NCBI GenBank assembly: GCA_023436145.1 | Contig: JAEZKP010000047.1 | Coordinates: 124,001-188,000 of the forward strand | Length of the DNA: 64,000 nt | Source: Fibrobacterota bacterium | Lineage (GTDB): Bacteria; Fibrobacterota; Chitinivibrionia; Chitinivibrionales; Chitinispirillaceae | Reading direction: 5' to 3' | In this document: in pieces, positions 1 through 8,357 of the stretch | How positions within the stretch are numbered: the stretch's first letter is position 1 | Layout: each line of letters opens with the position of its first letter | Notes under the pieces: generated by a model | Seen by the model: only the letters and a program-made list of their open reading frames with translations | The model's database searches: none | Told to the model about the DNA's origin: nothing | Made by a program: the position numbers and the translations under genes

Positions 1-1771
1 TGGCGGTATTAATTGCATTATCCAATAAACCGATACTATCTTCCACGTCATCATAGACATCTTTCTCAGATTTCGATAATTCATGGTCACGAAGATGCTG
101 CCCCAGAAGAAGTCTTGCACCCAGCAATTTCTGCTGCAGGTTTTCGTGTAATACATAGGAAATTCTTTTTCTTTCCCTCTGCTCAGCTAATGTCAGTGCA
201 GAAGAGAGCGCACGCACCTGGGTGGTTCGCTGCACCACAATATTTTCCAGATTTTCATTTAATATTTTCAGTTTTCTTTCACTTTCCTCCAGATCATGAA
301 GAGCATTTTTACTCCGATCGATATTGGTGGCTGTACCATACCATTTGATTATTTCTCCCTTCTCATTACAGACAGGGGTCGCCCGGGAAAGATACCAATG
401 ATATGACTCATCAGAATGCCTTACCCGATGCTCTATTTCGTAAAACTTACCGGTTTTTACAGCATTATTCCAGGCATCTTCTGTGGCTTTCATATCGTCC
501 TCATGAACAGCTTGTCCCCATTTCCATTTTCCACCCGGTAGTGGTGCAATTCCATCGAAATCCTTATACTTCTCATTGTAGTAATCTACAGTTCCATCTG
601 CATCAGCAGTCCACACAAGCTGTGGCATGGAATTGGCTAACTCACGGAAACTTTTTTCACTTTCCCGTAACCGCTCCTCTGTTTCTTTGAGTTCGGTGAT
701 ATCGCGTGTAATAGTAAGAATCGAGACGACCTCCTTATTTTTACCAAATTCAGGAACAAGAAGAGATGAAAGATAAAGATGGCCCAGATCCCGACTCTCA
801 TACTCGAAATTAAAAATTTTCATCTGCCCGGTAGTAAAGACCTGTTTGAAGTGTTCCTTCCATGACTCTGTTACTTTTCGTGGAAACTTCAGCTCTTCGA
901 TGGATTTTCCGATGATCTGTTCAGATGGAATTCCATATACCTTTGTTCCATATTCATTGATATAAGTATAGCAAAACTGACGATCAAAACGAGCGATTAT
1001 CTCAGGTGCATGTGCTGCAAGAGTGCTATACTCCTGTTCACGCTTGCGTATCTGCTTCTCCAGAGTATCCCATTCTGTTACATCCCCAATCATTATCAAA
1101 GCGGATTTTTCTCCGCTCACTGAAATTTGACCCAGAGGCACCACTTTACCACTCCATTTGGCATCGGCTTTACCGGGAACCGGAGCGTGAAATCGCTCTA
1201 TATTCCAGGGAGTCCCAGTATCAATAACCCCCAATATCAACTGTTCTGTATTTTCTGCAATTTGCGGAAAAACATCCCGATAACGTTTTCCCAACATAGG
1301 AACATTAGGTACTATTGACTGGTATACAGGATTTACATAGACATATTTCAGATCACGGCCGGTCATAACAGCTACAGCGATGTTGATATTGTTGAGGATG
1401 ACATCAAGAAACTCTCTGTTTTTCCGCTCATTTTTCTGAGTCTCCTCAAGCCTCCGGATAGTAGCCATCCTTTTTAAAGTTAAAAAGACCACAAAACATA
1501 CAACGGCAAACGCACTTATGCGATTAGTTATAGCCACAGATGTTGAAAATACCGCAGGTGGCGAAGTAAAATAACCTATTGTCATCAATATGGGAGTTAT
1601 TGCAGTAGCGATATAGATAAAGACTTTGCTATTTGTCAACGAAGAAATGAGAACCGGGAGAAAATACAAAATCCAATCAGCATATCCCAGTGGTGTCTTA
1701 GAATCCAGAATCACTATAAAGATAACAGATAGGAAAGTTAAACTGATCAGTATCCATGTTTTTATGGACAT
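1..1771 (-). CDS. Multi-PAS sensor histidine kinase, HisKA_3 type (3' end beyond window)
   Basis: Membrane-bound sensor kinase of a two-component system; 590 codons are visible and the frame is still open at base 1. The start ATG at 1771 is preceded by AGGA about 7 bases upstream. Residues 1-100 hold about four hydrophobic segments with the phrase TPLGYADWILYFLPVLI. Three PAS-like domains follow (about 115-235, 245-365 and 370-490), the third with a PAC-like tail ending WYGTATNIDRSKN. Next comes a coiled coil and then the dimerisation box RERKRISYVLHENLQQ, with phospho-acceptor H542. That box is the HisKA_3 type that usually phosphorylates LuxR/NarL-family regulators. The ATPase domain and any partner regulator lie outside the window. 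The usual HD after the histidine is HE here. The membrane module resembles that of the kinase at 26293-27339. Ligand unknown. Confidence 0.88.
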   Translation of the reverse strand, partial: MSIKTWILISLTFLSVIFIVILDSKTPLGYADWILYFLPVLISSLTNSKVFIYIATAITPILMTIGYFTSPPAVFSTSVAITNRISAFAVVCFVVFLTLKRMATIRRLEETQKNERKNREFLDVILNNINIAVAVMTGRDLKYVYVNPVYQSIVPNVPMLGKRYRDVFPQIAENTEQLILGVIDTGTPWNIERFHAPVPGKADAKWSGKVVPLGQISVSGEKSALIMIGDVTEWDTLEKQIRKREQEYSTLAAHAPEIIARFDRQFCYTYINEYGTKVYGIPSEQIIGKSIEELKFPRKVTESWKEHFKQVFTTGQMKIFNFEYESRDLGHLYLSSLLVPEFGKNKEVVSILTITRDITELKETEERLRESEKSFRELANSMPQLVWTADADGTVDYYNEKYKDFDGIAPLPGGKWKWGQAVHEDDMKATEDAWNNAVKTGKFYEIEHRVRHSDESYHWYLSRATPVCNEKGEIIKWYGTATNIDRSKNALHDLEESERKLKILNENLENIVVQRTTQVRALSSALTLAEQRERKRISYVLHENLQQKLLGARLLLGQHLRDHELSKSEKDVYDDVEDSIGLLDNAINTA

Positions 1772-2295
1772 TAGTTGTTCCTGCAATATAATGCCATTTT
1801 ATAAAAAGCAAGGGATATTACACTCTCAGGGAGCGCTATTTTTCAGTCCTGTATCTTTAACAATGCTATCTAAAAATCTGATTACCCCCGACCATCTTAA
1901 ATAATTGTACTGTTTGCATGAAAATAAATGGGGTACCACATTTAAAGAAACAACTAATTTCTTACAGGCATTTGGAATGCCAATAATTTGATATTCATGG
2001 TTAAACGCTTCGATACGAACTTCTTGAAATCCCCAATCATCGCCTATCCCACCCTCGTTCTTTCTTTCCAGGAAACTACCTGTACCATTTCTTTCTGCTT
2101 CAGCTTAGTCTTCCATTATTACAGAAAATGTCATCAGTCAAACCGGTTTTAGTCTGATTCTGAAGTTTGCATTTCTCACAAAGTACATGGCAATCATTAA
2201 AATCAGCAACAGTTAATAATTATTGCACTTTATTGGTAGAAAAAATATCTTATAAGCTCTGTACAGTGAAATTTCTGAAACATTCCAAAGGTCCT
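1772..2295. other. Intergenic region upstream of the cobamide cluster
   Basis: About 520 bases between divergent genes with no convincing gene. Short open frames lack ribosome binding sites and family resemblance. I looked for a cobalamin riboswitch, which would suit the genes downstream, and found no B12-box-like GCCACTG and no obvious long structured leader. The right part holds the promoter candidate listed separately. Confidence 0.5.
2223..2251 (+). promoter_or_regulatory. Candidate sigma-70 promoter for the cobamide cluster
   Basis: TTGCAC (2223-2228) and TATCTT (2246-2251) are separated by exactly 17 bases. The expected transcript start is about 35 bases before the ATG at 2296. This is by pattern only; the -10 box differs from consensus at positions 4 and 5 (CT in place of AA). 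Confidence 0.4.
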
Positions 2296-3096
2296 ATGTT
2301 CCCAATACCAAAAGTAAATAAATGTTTTCCCTTCTCACTGGGAAGCACTTCATATATCATTCCAGCAGATATAATTCCCAATGTCAGAGCACTGGCTCCC
2401 TTTATCGATGATATCGAGCTTATTCTATTTCAATCTCCTGATTATTCCAATATTCCATCAATTGAGGATATATCAGAACTAAATGAACTTGCCTCCATTC
2501 ATCACATATCCTATACAGTTCATCTCCCAATAGATAGAAAAGCCGGAGCATCGAACAGGCAGGAACGGGAGCTTTTCTGTGAAGGAGTAAAAAAAATCGT
2601 CACCCGATGCACTCCACTAAATCCTGCGGCCTGGATTCTCCATCTGGAAGGGGTTTCAAACGATGCCCAGGAGAGTGAGATTTCCGATTGGAAAAAAAGA
2701 TGCATGGAGACGATGGAAAACATAATGGATGTCTTCCCTTATCCTGAACTCATCGTTATCGAAAACCTGGGTTACCCCTGGGAATGGCATGATGAGATTG
2801 CAGCCCGATACAAAACCTCTTTTTGCTGCGATGTAGGCCATCTTTGGATTAATTTCCAGGATTGCTGGCAGGATCATCTCAAAAAAATGCTTCCCCGCAC
2901 AAAAGTCATTCACCTTCATGGAACAGCCGATGGTAAAGATCACATCTCCCTGTCAAAGGGAAATCCCTTTTTAATAAAAACCTTTTTTGATATCATTCGT
3001 AAAGACATCTATACAGGAATTATCACCCTGGAAATTTTTAGTGAAGATGATTTTGTAAAGTCAATAGAAGTGGTAAACAGTTTATGGGAAAAGTAG
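2296..3096 (+). CDS. cbiR: CbiR-like cobamide-remodelling phosphodiesterase (AP-endonuclase-2/TIM-barrel fold)
   Basis: A 266-aa TIM-barrel protein of the sugar-phosphate isomerase/AP endonuclase 2 superfamily. ATG 2296 is chosen because the frame upstream of it is unlike a protein and AAGG sits just before it. Barrel strands carry likely metal ligands: TVHLPID, WILHLEG, IVIENLGYPWEW, FCCDVGHLW, VIHLHGTADGKDH and LEIFSEDDF. The gene overlaps cobU by 13 bases and cobS follows, so it very probably acts on cobamides. The known family that fits both fold and context is CbiR of Akkermansia, which hydrolyses the lower-ligand side of imported cobamides so they can be rebuilt with a preferred base. 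That specific assignment is inference from fold plus context. A general sugar-phosphate isomerase is the alternative, less likely in this operon. No signal peptide, so cytoplasmic. Confidence 0.72.
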   Translation: MFPIPKVNKCFPFSLGSTSYIIPADIIPNVRALAPFIDDIELILFQSPDYSNIPSIEDISELNELASIHHISYTVHLPIDRKAGASNRQERELFCEGVKKIVTRCTPLNPAAWILHLEGVSNDAQESEISDWKKRCMETMENIMDVFPYPELIVIENLGYPWEWHDEIAARYKTSFCCDVGHLWINFQDCWQDHLKKMLPRTKVIHLHGTADGKDHISLSKGNPFLIKTFFDIIRKDIYTGIITLEIFSEDDFVKSIEVVNSLWEK

Positions 3097-3617
3097 TACT
3101 GGTTAGCGGTGGAGCAAGAAGTGGAAAAAGTGCTTTTGCATTGAGGATGGCCTCAGAACAAACTGACACGGAAAAACTGTTTATCGCCACAGCAGTTGTT
3201 TTCGATGATGAAATGGGTTTAAGAGTCGAAAATCATAAAAAAGAGAGGGGTATCGATTGGAAAACAATCGAGTCGCCTTATGAACTTCCGTGTAATATAG
3301 AAAATGTTTCTCCTGAAAAGGTAGCAGTTGTGGACTGTCTTTCAGTCTGGCTTGGAAACATCTGGTATAAGTTCGGGGATGATGATGAGACGCTCTCCTT
3401 ACACATCGAAAAGCTGCAAAAATCAATACAAACCTGGAAAAATAATAACTCCGGAACTATTATCCTGGTTACCAATGAAGTGGGCTGGGGAATTATTCCC
3501 CCTGATGCTGCGACCAGAAGATACAGGGATTGGGCCGGAAGACTAAATCAGAATATCGCCAGAATCGCATCTGAAGTCTACCTGTGTGCATGCGGTATAC
3601 CTCTGAAAATTAAATAA
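3084..3617 (+). CDS. cobU: Adenosylcobinamide kinase / adenosylcobinamide-phosphate guanylyltransferase
   Basis: Phosphorylates adenosylcobinamide and transfers GMP to give adenosylcobinamide-GDP, in the nucleotide-loop assembly branch of cobamide synthesis. The 177-aa protein has the usual CobU length. The P-loop GGARSGKS is at residues 9-16. The family phrases ATAVVFDDEM...RVENHKKERG, VVDCLSVWLGN and VTNEVGWGIIP are all present, with the conserved C-terminal RRYRDWAGRLNQ. The start codon lies inside the 3' end of cbiR, suggesting translational coupling. cobS follows after a repeat-filled gap. No cobT or cobC is seen in the window. Confidence 0.95.
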   Translation: MGKVVLVSGGARSGKSAFALRMASEQTDTEKLFIATAVVFDDEMGLRVENHKKERGIDWKTIESPYELPCNIENVSPEKVAVVDCLSVWLGNIWYKFGDDDETLSLHIEKLQKSIQTWKNNNSGTIILVTNEVGWGIIPPDAATRRYRDWAGRLNQNIARIASEVYLCACGIPLKIK

Positions 3618-3628
3618 ATCACGCAAGG

Positions 3629-3727
3629 AGCCTTTCAGGCTAAGGAATGAGTTACCGGATGCACTTCTCCGTAGCCTGAAGAGCTACTATATCGCAGCCC
3701 AGGGTTTCCTACCCTGGGCGATGAGGG
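3629..3727 (+). repeat. Structured intergenic repeat, copy 1 of 2
   Basis: A 99-base unit that recurs at 3899-3997 with 95 of 99 bases identical. It contains three back-to-back palindromes: AGCC-tttca-GGCT, then GTAGC...GCTAC, then GCCCAGGGT-ttcct-ACCCTGGGC. It starts 11 bases after the cobU stop. The form (runs of short GC-rich hairpins, no coding capacity) resembles the dispersed hairpin repeats seen between genes in several bacterial phyla. No transposase is near. Confidence 0.88.
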
Positions 3728-3898
3728 TGGTCTGGGATACAGAGTGGATCCGATATCATGGTGCCCCACAGGGATACGATATCATGGTGCCCCGATATCA
3801 TATGCGATCCGGAGATCTCATGACGGATCCGGTGTACAGATGATAGCACCGAGCCAACTCGGCACGCAGGGAAGGAATCCCTGCGTTAACGGAAGACA
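3728..3898. other. Spacer between the two 99-bp repeats, rich in palindromes
   Basis: 171 bases with no coding frame. It holds an internal direct repeat of GATATCATGGTGCCCC (two copies about 28 bases apart) and two further hairpins: CCGAG-ccaa-CTCGG, and GCAGGGA-aggaa-TCCCTGC. With the flanking copies this makes a run of at least eight hairpins between cobU and cobS, which may weaken transcription or stabilise the upstream mRNA. Confidence 0.6.
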
Positions 3899-3997
3899 AG
3901 CCTTTCAGGCTAAGGAATGAGATACCAGATGCACTTCTCCGTAGACTGAAGGGCTACTATATCGCAGCCCAGGGTTTCCTACCCTGGGCGATGAGGG
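3899..3997 (+). repeat. Structured intergenic repeat, copy 2 of 2
   Basis: Second copy of the 99-base unit of 3629-3727, same orientation, four substitutions. Its right end supplies an ATG (3991) in frame with cobS, so automatic gene callers may extend cobS into the repeat. The family-like start is at 4075. Confidence 0.88.
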
Positions 3998-4074
3998 CGA
4001 TTATTATATTCTTGTTGATCAAGGTCGGTTTGAGGAGCCTTGACGTTTTTCATCCCTGCACTAATGGAAAATCT

Positions 4075-4818
4075 ATGTTTTGGAGCCCTTTTGTCATTGC
4101 ATTGAGAACTCTCACGATCATCCCTGTACCAGGCAGAGATACAGACCGGTTTCACCAGGCTTTACTTTTTTTCCCCCTGGTGGGAGGAATACTGGGTTTG
4201 TTTCATCTGTTAACATTTCGGCTTTTGTCACTATCCGCAGAGTTATTATCTTTGTCAGGGGTTATTCTTTGTACAACAAACTATCTGCTTAATGGAGCAT
4301 TGCACCTTGATGGTTTTGCCGACACTGCAGACGCGTTTGGAACAGTGCGGGACCGGGAGAAAACTCTTCAGATACTCAAAGACCCTCATCTGGGAACTTA
4401 TGGAGTTGCAGCAATTGTCCTTTTTATACTCTGGAGAGTGGTTCTATACCAATCACTGGCAGAAAAAAACAGTCTGATCTGGGTGATTCCATGCCTGGCC
4501 TTTTCCAGAACAGTTCAGGGAATACTTTTATGCACTCTCCCCTATGCCCGCGATAAATCCGGTAAAGCATTTGTCTTTTCCGGAAAACCGATATATGGTT
4601 TGTTTCTATTGATTGAAATATTGGTAATTGGGACAATTATCTTTTTTTACAAGGGTGCTTTTTTATCGGTTCTGCCTCTTTTATGCGGTTTTTTATTTAT
4701 AATCCCAGTAATAAGTCTATATCTTCACCGGATAAATGGGATCACCGGTGATGGAGTGGGTGCATCCAGCGAGCTTTTTGAGCTGGGCTTTTTAACCGCT
4801 ACAATCGTGATACTCTGA
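4075..4818 (+). CDS. cobS: Adenosylcobinamide-GDP ribazoletransferase (cobalamin synthase)
   Basis: Integral membrane enzyme that joins adenosylcobinamide-GDP to alpha-ribazole (or its phosphate), the last step of cobamide assembly. From ATG 4075 the protein is 247 aa, the usual CobS length, and begins with the family opening FVIALRTLTIIPVPG. The catalytic-loop phrase LNGALHLDGFADTADAFGT lies near residues 75-93, followed by KDPHLGTYGVAA and several hydrophobic helices, ending NGITGDGVGASSELFEL. An upstream in-frame ATG at 3991 lies in the repeat and would add 28 unlike residues, so it was not chosen. Functionally paired with cobU and the CbiR-like gene upstream, though the repeat block may uncouple expression. 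Confidence 0.93.
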   Translation: MFWSPFVIALRTLTIIPVPGRDTDRFHQALLFFPLVGGILGLFHLLTFRLLSLSAELLSLSGVILCTTNYLLNGALHLDGFADTADAFGTVRDREKTLQILKDPHLGTYGVAAIVLFILWRVVLYQSLAEKNSLIWVIPCLAFSRTVQGILLCTLPYARDKSGKAFVFSGKPIYGLFLLIEILVIGTIIFFYKGAFLSVLPLLCGFLFIIPVISLYLHRINGITGDGVGASSELFELGFLTATIVIL

Positions 4819-4847
4819 TACTGCAGCTTCTGTTGCATGTAATTTGC

Positions 4848-4876
4848 TTTTCACTTGCGTTGAATGTCGATATAAT
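4848..4876 (+). promoter_or_regulatory. Candidate promoter of rpsU
   Basis: A perfect TATAAT (4871-4876) lies 17 bases after a weak TTTTCA (4848-4853), about 55 bases before the rpsU start. The -10 box is the stronger half of the evidence. Confidence 0.45.
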
Positions 4877-4930
4877 CTATTTTAAAAAACTATTCTTCAA
4901 CTTTAGAAAACGGAAAGAAGGTGAATTTTA

Positions 4931-5140
4931 ATGAACGGAATCGTTTTAAGGGAAGACGAAGCATTTGAGAAAGCTCTTCGGCGCTTCACTAAAACTTGCG
5001 AACGTGCTGGCATTCTCTCCGATGTGAAAAAATACCGCCACTACGAGAAACCCAGTGAAGAGAAGAAAAGAAGGTTAAATTCTTCCAAACGCAAAAGAAT
5101 TCGTGAAGAAAAAAGGATGACCTTCAGAAGCGAACATTGA
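4931..5140 (+). CDS. rpsU: 30S ribosomal protein S21
   Basis: Small-subunit ribosomal protein of 69 aa. It has the family opening (VLREDEAFEKALRRFTKTCERAGIL), the middle RHYEKPSEEKKR and a lysine/arginine-rich tail. The ribosome binding site GAAGGTG is about 9 bases before the ATG. It is monocistronic here, with its own TATAAT upstream and a hairpin terminator directly downstream. Confidence 0.95.
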   Translation: MNGIVLREDEAFEKALRRFTKTCERAGILSDVKKYRHYEKPSEEKKRRLNSSKRKRIREEKRMTFRSEH

Positions 5141-5166
5141 TTATTCTATATTTTATTATAGATTGA

Positions 5167-5202
5167 GACTACCGAGCCGGCGGCACTGTAGTCTTTTTTT
5201 TT
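5167..5202 (+). terminator. Rho-independent terminator after rpsU
   Basis: GACTAC (5167-5172) pairs with GTAGTC (5188-5193); a smaller GCC/GGC pair sits inside the loop, and a run of nine T follows. The T-run touches the stop codon of the convergent methyltransferase gene. Confidence 0.85.
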
Positions 5203-5782
5203 ATTCTGAATCAGCCTTGGCTTTAGCCATCTTTTCAATTACACTAAAGCCAATAATACCGCATGAGGTAGCCACATTAAGCGAATTTTTAAAACCCCAT
5301 AGAGGTATTTCTATCAGATTGTCACACATCTCCACTACTTCCCTGCTCACCCCCAGTGCTTCATTACCAAATACCACTCCCAGCTTTTCAGGATATTTGA
5401 CATCATAGAAACATTGAGATTTGGATGTAGTCTCAGCAGCCCACACCGGTATCTGCTGCTCCTGCAAAAACTTGACAGCATCCACAGACTTATCAAAATG
5501 TTTCCAGGGGACATAATCGATGGTTCCCATAGAAGTTTTCTGCAGTTTTATATGGGGAGGATAAGCGGTATATCCGCATAAAAACAATCCACTCACCCTC
5601 AGTGCATCACAGGTCCTGAATATGGCACCCACATTGAAAGCGCTGCGCAGATTATCCAGAATGATATACAGAGGATTTTTTTTGAGCTCTTTATATTCCT
5701 GTAAACTGATACGGGAATCGAAACTTCTTACCTCCATGACGCTGGTTTCGATATCTCCCAGTTTATCTTTAGTCATTGCCAT
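5201..5782 (-). CDS. SpoU/TrmH-family RNA 2'-O-methyltransferase
   Basis: SAM-dependent 2'-O-ribose methyltransferase of the SPOUT class acting on tRNA or rRNA. The three signature blocks are visible: NLRSAFNVGAIFRTCDA, VVFGNEALGVSREV and IPLWGFKNSLNVATSCGI (the deep-knot SAM site). From ATG 5782 the protein is about 193 aa; ATG 5776 is an equally possible start. Both overlap the end of the MFS gene upstream, and neither has a strong Shine-Dalgarno sequence, so translation is probably coupled. It lacks the extra N-terminal substrate-binding domain of RlmB. The substrate nucleotide cannot be told from sequence. Last gene of the aspS operon. Confidence 0.85.
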   Translation of the reverse strand: MAMTKDKLGDIETSVMEVRSFDSRISLQEYKELKKNPLYIILDNLRSAFNVGAIFRTCDALRVSGLFLCGYTAYPPHIKLQKTSMGTIDYVPWKHFDKSVDAVKFLQEQQIPVWAAETTSKSQCFYDVKYPEKLGVVFGNEALGVSREVVEMCDNLIEIPLWGFKNSLNVATSCGIIGFSVIEKMAKAKADSE

Positions 5783-7067
5783 AAGAAACCGCTGAACCAC
5801 TTTTTTTATGCGCCAGTAGCAGAAAAACTGCTCCGGCAACAAATAAAACAGAAATTGAGGACATACCAATCCGGGACGCCAGTACAGATTCCAGTCCGGC
5901 TTTACGGGTCAAAAAAGCCACACTGCCTACCACGGCAGGGCCAAAAATCACCGCAAAGCGACCTACCACATTATAGTAACCGAAATACTCTGCAGCGTCC
6001 TGCTGAGGGATAATTTTTCCGAAGTAAGACCTGCTCAGAGCCTGAATTCCACCCTGGGCAACTCCGGTCACCCCTGCCAGAATAATATAATCAAGCTGGC
6101 TTTTTAGCATCAGTGAGCCGAATCCGCAAACCAGTATATAGATAAAGATTCCGGTCAGAATCATAATATAAGCTCCGAATTTGCGGGCAAGAACTCCAAA
6201 AAGCAAGGCAGAGGGGAATGCTACAAATTGCACTACAATAAGTGCAATCATCAATGAGGAAGGTGTCAGACCGATAGACATGCCAAAATCCACTGCCATC
6301 AGTACAAAAGTGTGCACCCCATCGATATAAAGCCAGTAAGCCAGAAAAAAAAGCAATATCGAGCGGGTATTAAGAATTTTAAGAGTGGTCTTACGCAATC
6401 TGGAAAGACTGTCCTTGAAAATTGACATTACCCCAAAGACTGAACTGTAAAGAGGCTCACGTACAAAAAGGAATAAAGGCACAGAAAAAACAAGCCACCA
6501 TACTGAAGCAATCATAAAAGAGGTTCTCACAGCAGTTGCAGCACTGTCAAGACCAAACAGTGATGGCTTCTGCACCATAAAAACATTGAAGAGAAAGAGA
6601 ATGCCACAACCCAGATATCCCAGTGAATACCCGATGGAGGAAACCATGTCCATCTTCTCCTCTTCGGCTACATCTACCAGAAAAGAATCATAGAAAAGAT
6701 TTGCGCAGTTAAATCCCACACTGGCCAGGGCAAAGGTTATAAGTGCATTTAACCATGCACCCTGAGTGATATAAAAAAGTAAACCGGTGGAAAAGGTTCC
6801 CAGCAGCACAAAAAACATCATCAGTTTTTTTTTAGCTCTCCCTGAATCAGCCAGAGCACCCAGAAAAGGAGAAAGTAGTGCAACTACCAACCCTGCAGCA
6901 GCATTGCCAAAACCCAGCCGTGCAGTACTCAAAGTAGCCTCAGCTCCGCTGCACCAGTAACTTTTAAAAAAAACCGGGAAAAAGCCCCCCATCACGGTCA
7001 GAGCGAATGCGGAGTTGGCCCAGTCATAGAAGCACCAGGAAATTACCGCCTTTTTATTGGAATTCAT
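5769..7067 (-). CDS. MFS transporter, UMF1/Atg22-like family
   Basis: Inner-membrane transporter of 432 aa with about 12 hydrophobic segments. The family signature at the N terminus is clear (WCFYDWANSAFALTVMGGFFPVFFK), as is the MFS loop motif after the second helices (GALADSGRAKKKLM). The sequence FNCANLFYDSFLVDVA matches the UMF1 family of prokaryotic Atg22-like permeases, whose substrates are mostly unknown. It starts 2 bases after the exported protein at 7070-8350 ends and overlaps the methyltransferase gene downstream, so it is in the aspS operon. Confidence 0.82.
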   Translation of the reverse strand: MNSNKKAVISWCFYDWANSAFALTVMGGFFPVFFKSYWCSGAEATLSTARLGFGNAAAGLVVALLSPFLGALADSGRAKKKLMMFFVLLGTFSTGLLFYITQGAWLNALITFALASVGFNCANLFYDSFLVDVAEEEKMDMVSSIGYSLGYLGCGILFLFNVFMVQKPSLFGLDSAATAVRTSFMIASVWWLVFSVPLFLFVREPLYSSVFGVMSIFKDSLSRLRKTTLKILNTRSILLFFLAYWLYIDGVHTFVLMAVDFGMSIGLTPSSLMIALIVVQFVAFPSALLFGVLARKFGAYIMILTGIFIYILVCGFGSLMLKSQLDYIILAGVTGVAQGGIQALSRSYFGKIIPQQDAAEYFGYYNVVGRFAVIFGPAVVGSVAFLTRKAGLESVLASRIGMSSISVLFVAGAVFLLLAHKKSGSAVSYGND

Positions 7068-7069
7068 CG

Positions 7070-8350
7070 TCAGGTTTTCTTTTCTTTTTTTTCTGCAGCA
7101 GGAAACAGCACATTGTTAAGGATAAGCCGGTATCCCGGTGAATTTTTATGAAGCTCCAGCATGGTGGGTTGATCCCCTACTGCATGAGTATAGTCTTCCG
7201 GGTCATGGCCACCCAGATACGCAAACTGTCCTTTACCAAAAATTCCATGAATGTAGTTGACCATATTGGTTCCTGGCACTTCAGCCAGCACTATAACACT
7301 CTTCTTAATGACATTTCGATTAAAAGATGTAAGAAGTCCATGATAACCTTTAATGGTTTTACTGTGGTTCTGAACAAGCATTGAAGGAACCGGATCGAGC
7401 TTGGCACTGAAATCAAAAATCACAAAATCCCGTGCATCCTGCCGCAAAGGAGTATTAACCAGGTTGACATCAATATTACCGAAACATGACTCGAAGGGAT
7501 CGGTAATGATCTGGAAATTTTCAAAAGCCATACAGTTGTTAAAATCGAGTTTTTCTTTGTATTGAGGATCAATCCCATCGGCATCATATTCTTTAGCCAC
7601 TATATCAGTGCCCAGTGCAGCCAGACTGATTTCCAAGGTATTGGTTGCACTGCACATTGCAAAGAGAAAACCACCTTTTTCCACATAATTTCGTATAGCC
7701 AATGCTACTGCTTTTTTACAATCAGTAACTTTTGAAAAACCCAGGGAACGTGCCAGCTGTTCCAGTTCCATTTTCTGGCGCTGATACCACTGGCTTTGTG
7801 AAAATCCCTTGTAAAATTTACTGTATTGGCCGGTAAAATCCTCATGATGCAGATGTAACCAGTCGTAGGAGGAAAGTTTACCACCTACCACTTCTTTATC
7901 GTAAATTTTATCGTATGGAATATCTGCATAAGTCAAAGCCATAGTCACAGCATCATCCCAGGGGAGTTTTCCGGGAGGAGTGTAAACCGCAATTTTGGGT
8001 GCTTTTTCCAGAAACACTTTCTCCATGTTGTTATTCTGGATAGTGGATTGAATGGAAGCCCAGTCATCATTGCTTATCTTTTCGATCCTCACCCCTGCGA
8101 CTCTGGATTGCAGCTCAAAATCCGGAGAATCATCACAGGTAAAAGAACCACCCCGGAAATTGAGCAGCCATGACACCCGCATGCCCGCCTGCAGCATTTT
8201 GTAAACTATGCCATAGGCTTTTAAATGGTCACTCTGGGATTTGTCCATGGGAATAAGCATCATGGCAAAAGGAGAATTACCCGCCCAGACGCAGAGTGTG
8301 ATCAGTAAAAGACCGGTTCTGAAGAGTCTGGATGTCAACCCGAACCCCAT
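7070..8350 (-). CDS. Exported protein of unknown function, family often labelled 'asparagine synthetase B'
   Basis: 426 aa with a signal peptide (LFRTGLLLITLCVWAGNSPFA) and the conserved opening MLIPMDKSQSDHLKAYG, followed by VSWLLNFRGGSF. Proteins like this occur in FCB-group genomes next to housekeeping genes and carry an 'asparagine synthetase B' label. I see none of the features of that enzyme: no Cys2 amidotransferase start, no SGGxDS ATP motif. The centre (IAVYTPPGKLPWDDAVTMALTYADIPYDKIYD, split here by eye into GATase1-like strands, then DWLHLHHEDFTGQY) looks like a class I glutamine amidotransferase-like or LPXTG-independent alpha/beta fold, which is inference. The signal peptide places it in the envelope. 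It lies 7 bases downstream of aspS. Confidence 0.6.
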   Translation of the reverse strand: MGFGLTSRLFRTGLLLITLCVWAGNSPFAMMLIPMDKSQSDHLKAYGIVYKMLQAGMRVSWLLNFRGGSFTCDDSPDFELQSRVAGVRIEKISNDDWASIQSTIQNNNMEKVFLEKAPKIAVYTPPGKLPWDDAVTMALTYADIPYDKIYDKEVVGGKLSSYDWLHLHHEDFTGQYSKFYKGFSQSQWYQRQKMELEQLARSLGFSKVTDCKKAVALAIRNYVEKGGFLFAMCSATNTLEISLAALGTDIVAKEYDADGIDPQYKEKLDFNNCMAFENFQIITDPFESCFGNIDVNLVNTPLRQDARDFVIFDFSAKLDPVPSMLVQNHSKTIKGYHGLLTSFNRNVIKKSVIVLAEVPGTNMVNYIHGIFGKGQFAYLGGHDPEDYTHAVGDQPTMLELHKNSPGYRLILNNVLFPAAEKKEKKT

Positions 8351-8357
8351 ATTTACC

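Noticed and set aside
1900..2290. Cobalamin riboswitch upstream of the cobamide cluster
   Set aside because: No B12 box or recognisable core was found.
2167..2295. Longer start for the CbiR-like gene
   Set aside because: The added residues are unlike the family and overlap the promoter candidate; ATG 2296 fits better.
3629..3997. CRISPR array
   Set aside because: Only two long units with one spacer, themselves full of hairpins, and no cas genes.
3991..4074. Upstream start for cobS
   Set aside because: It lies inside the 99-bp repeat and makes the protein longer than its family.
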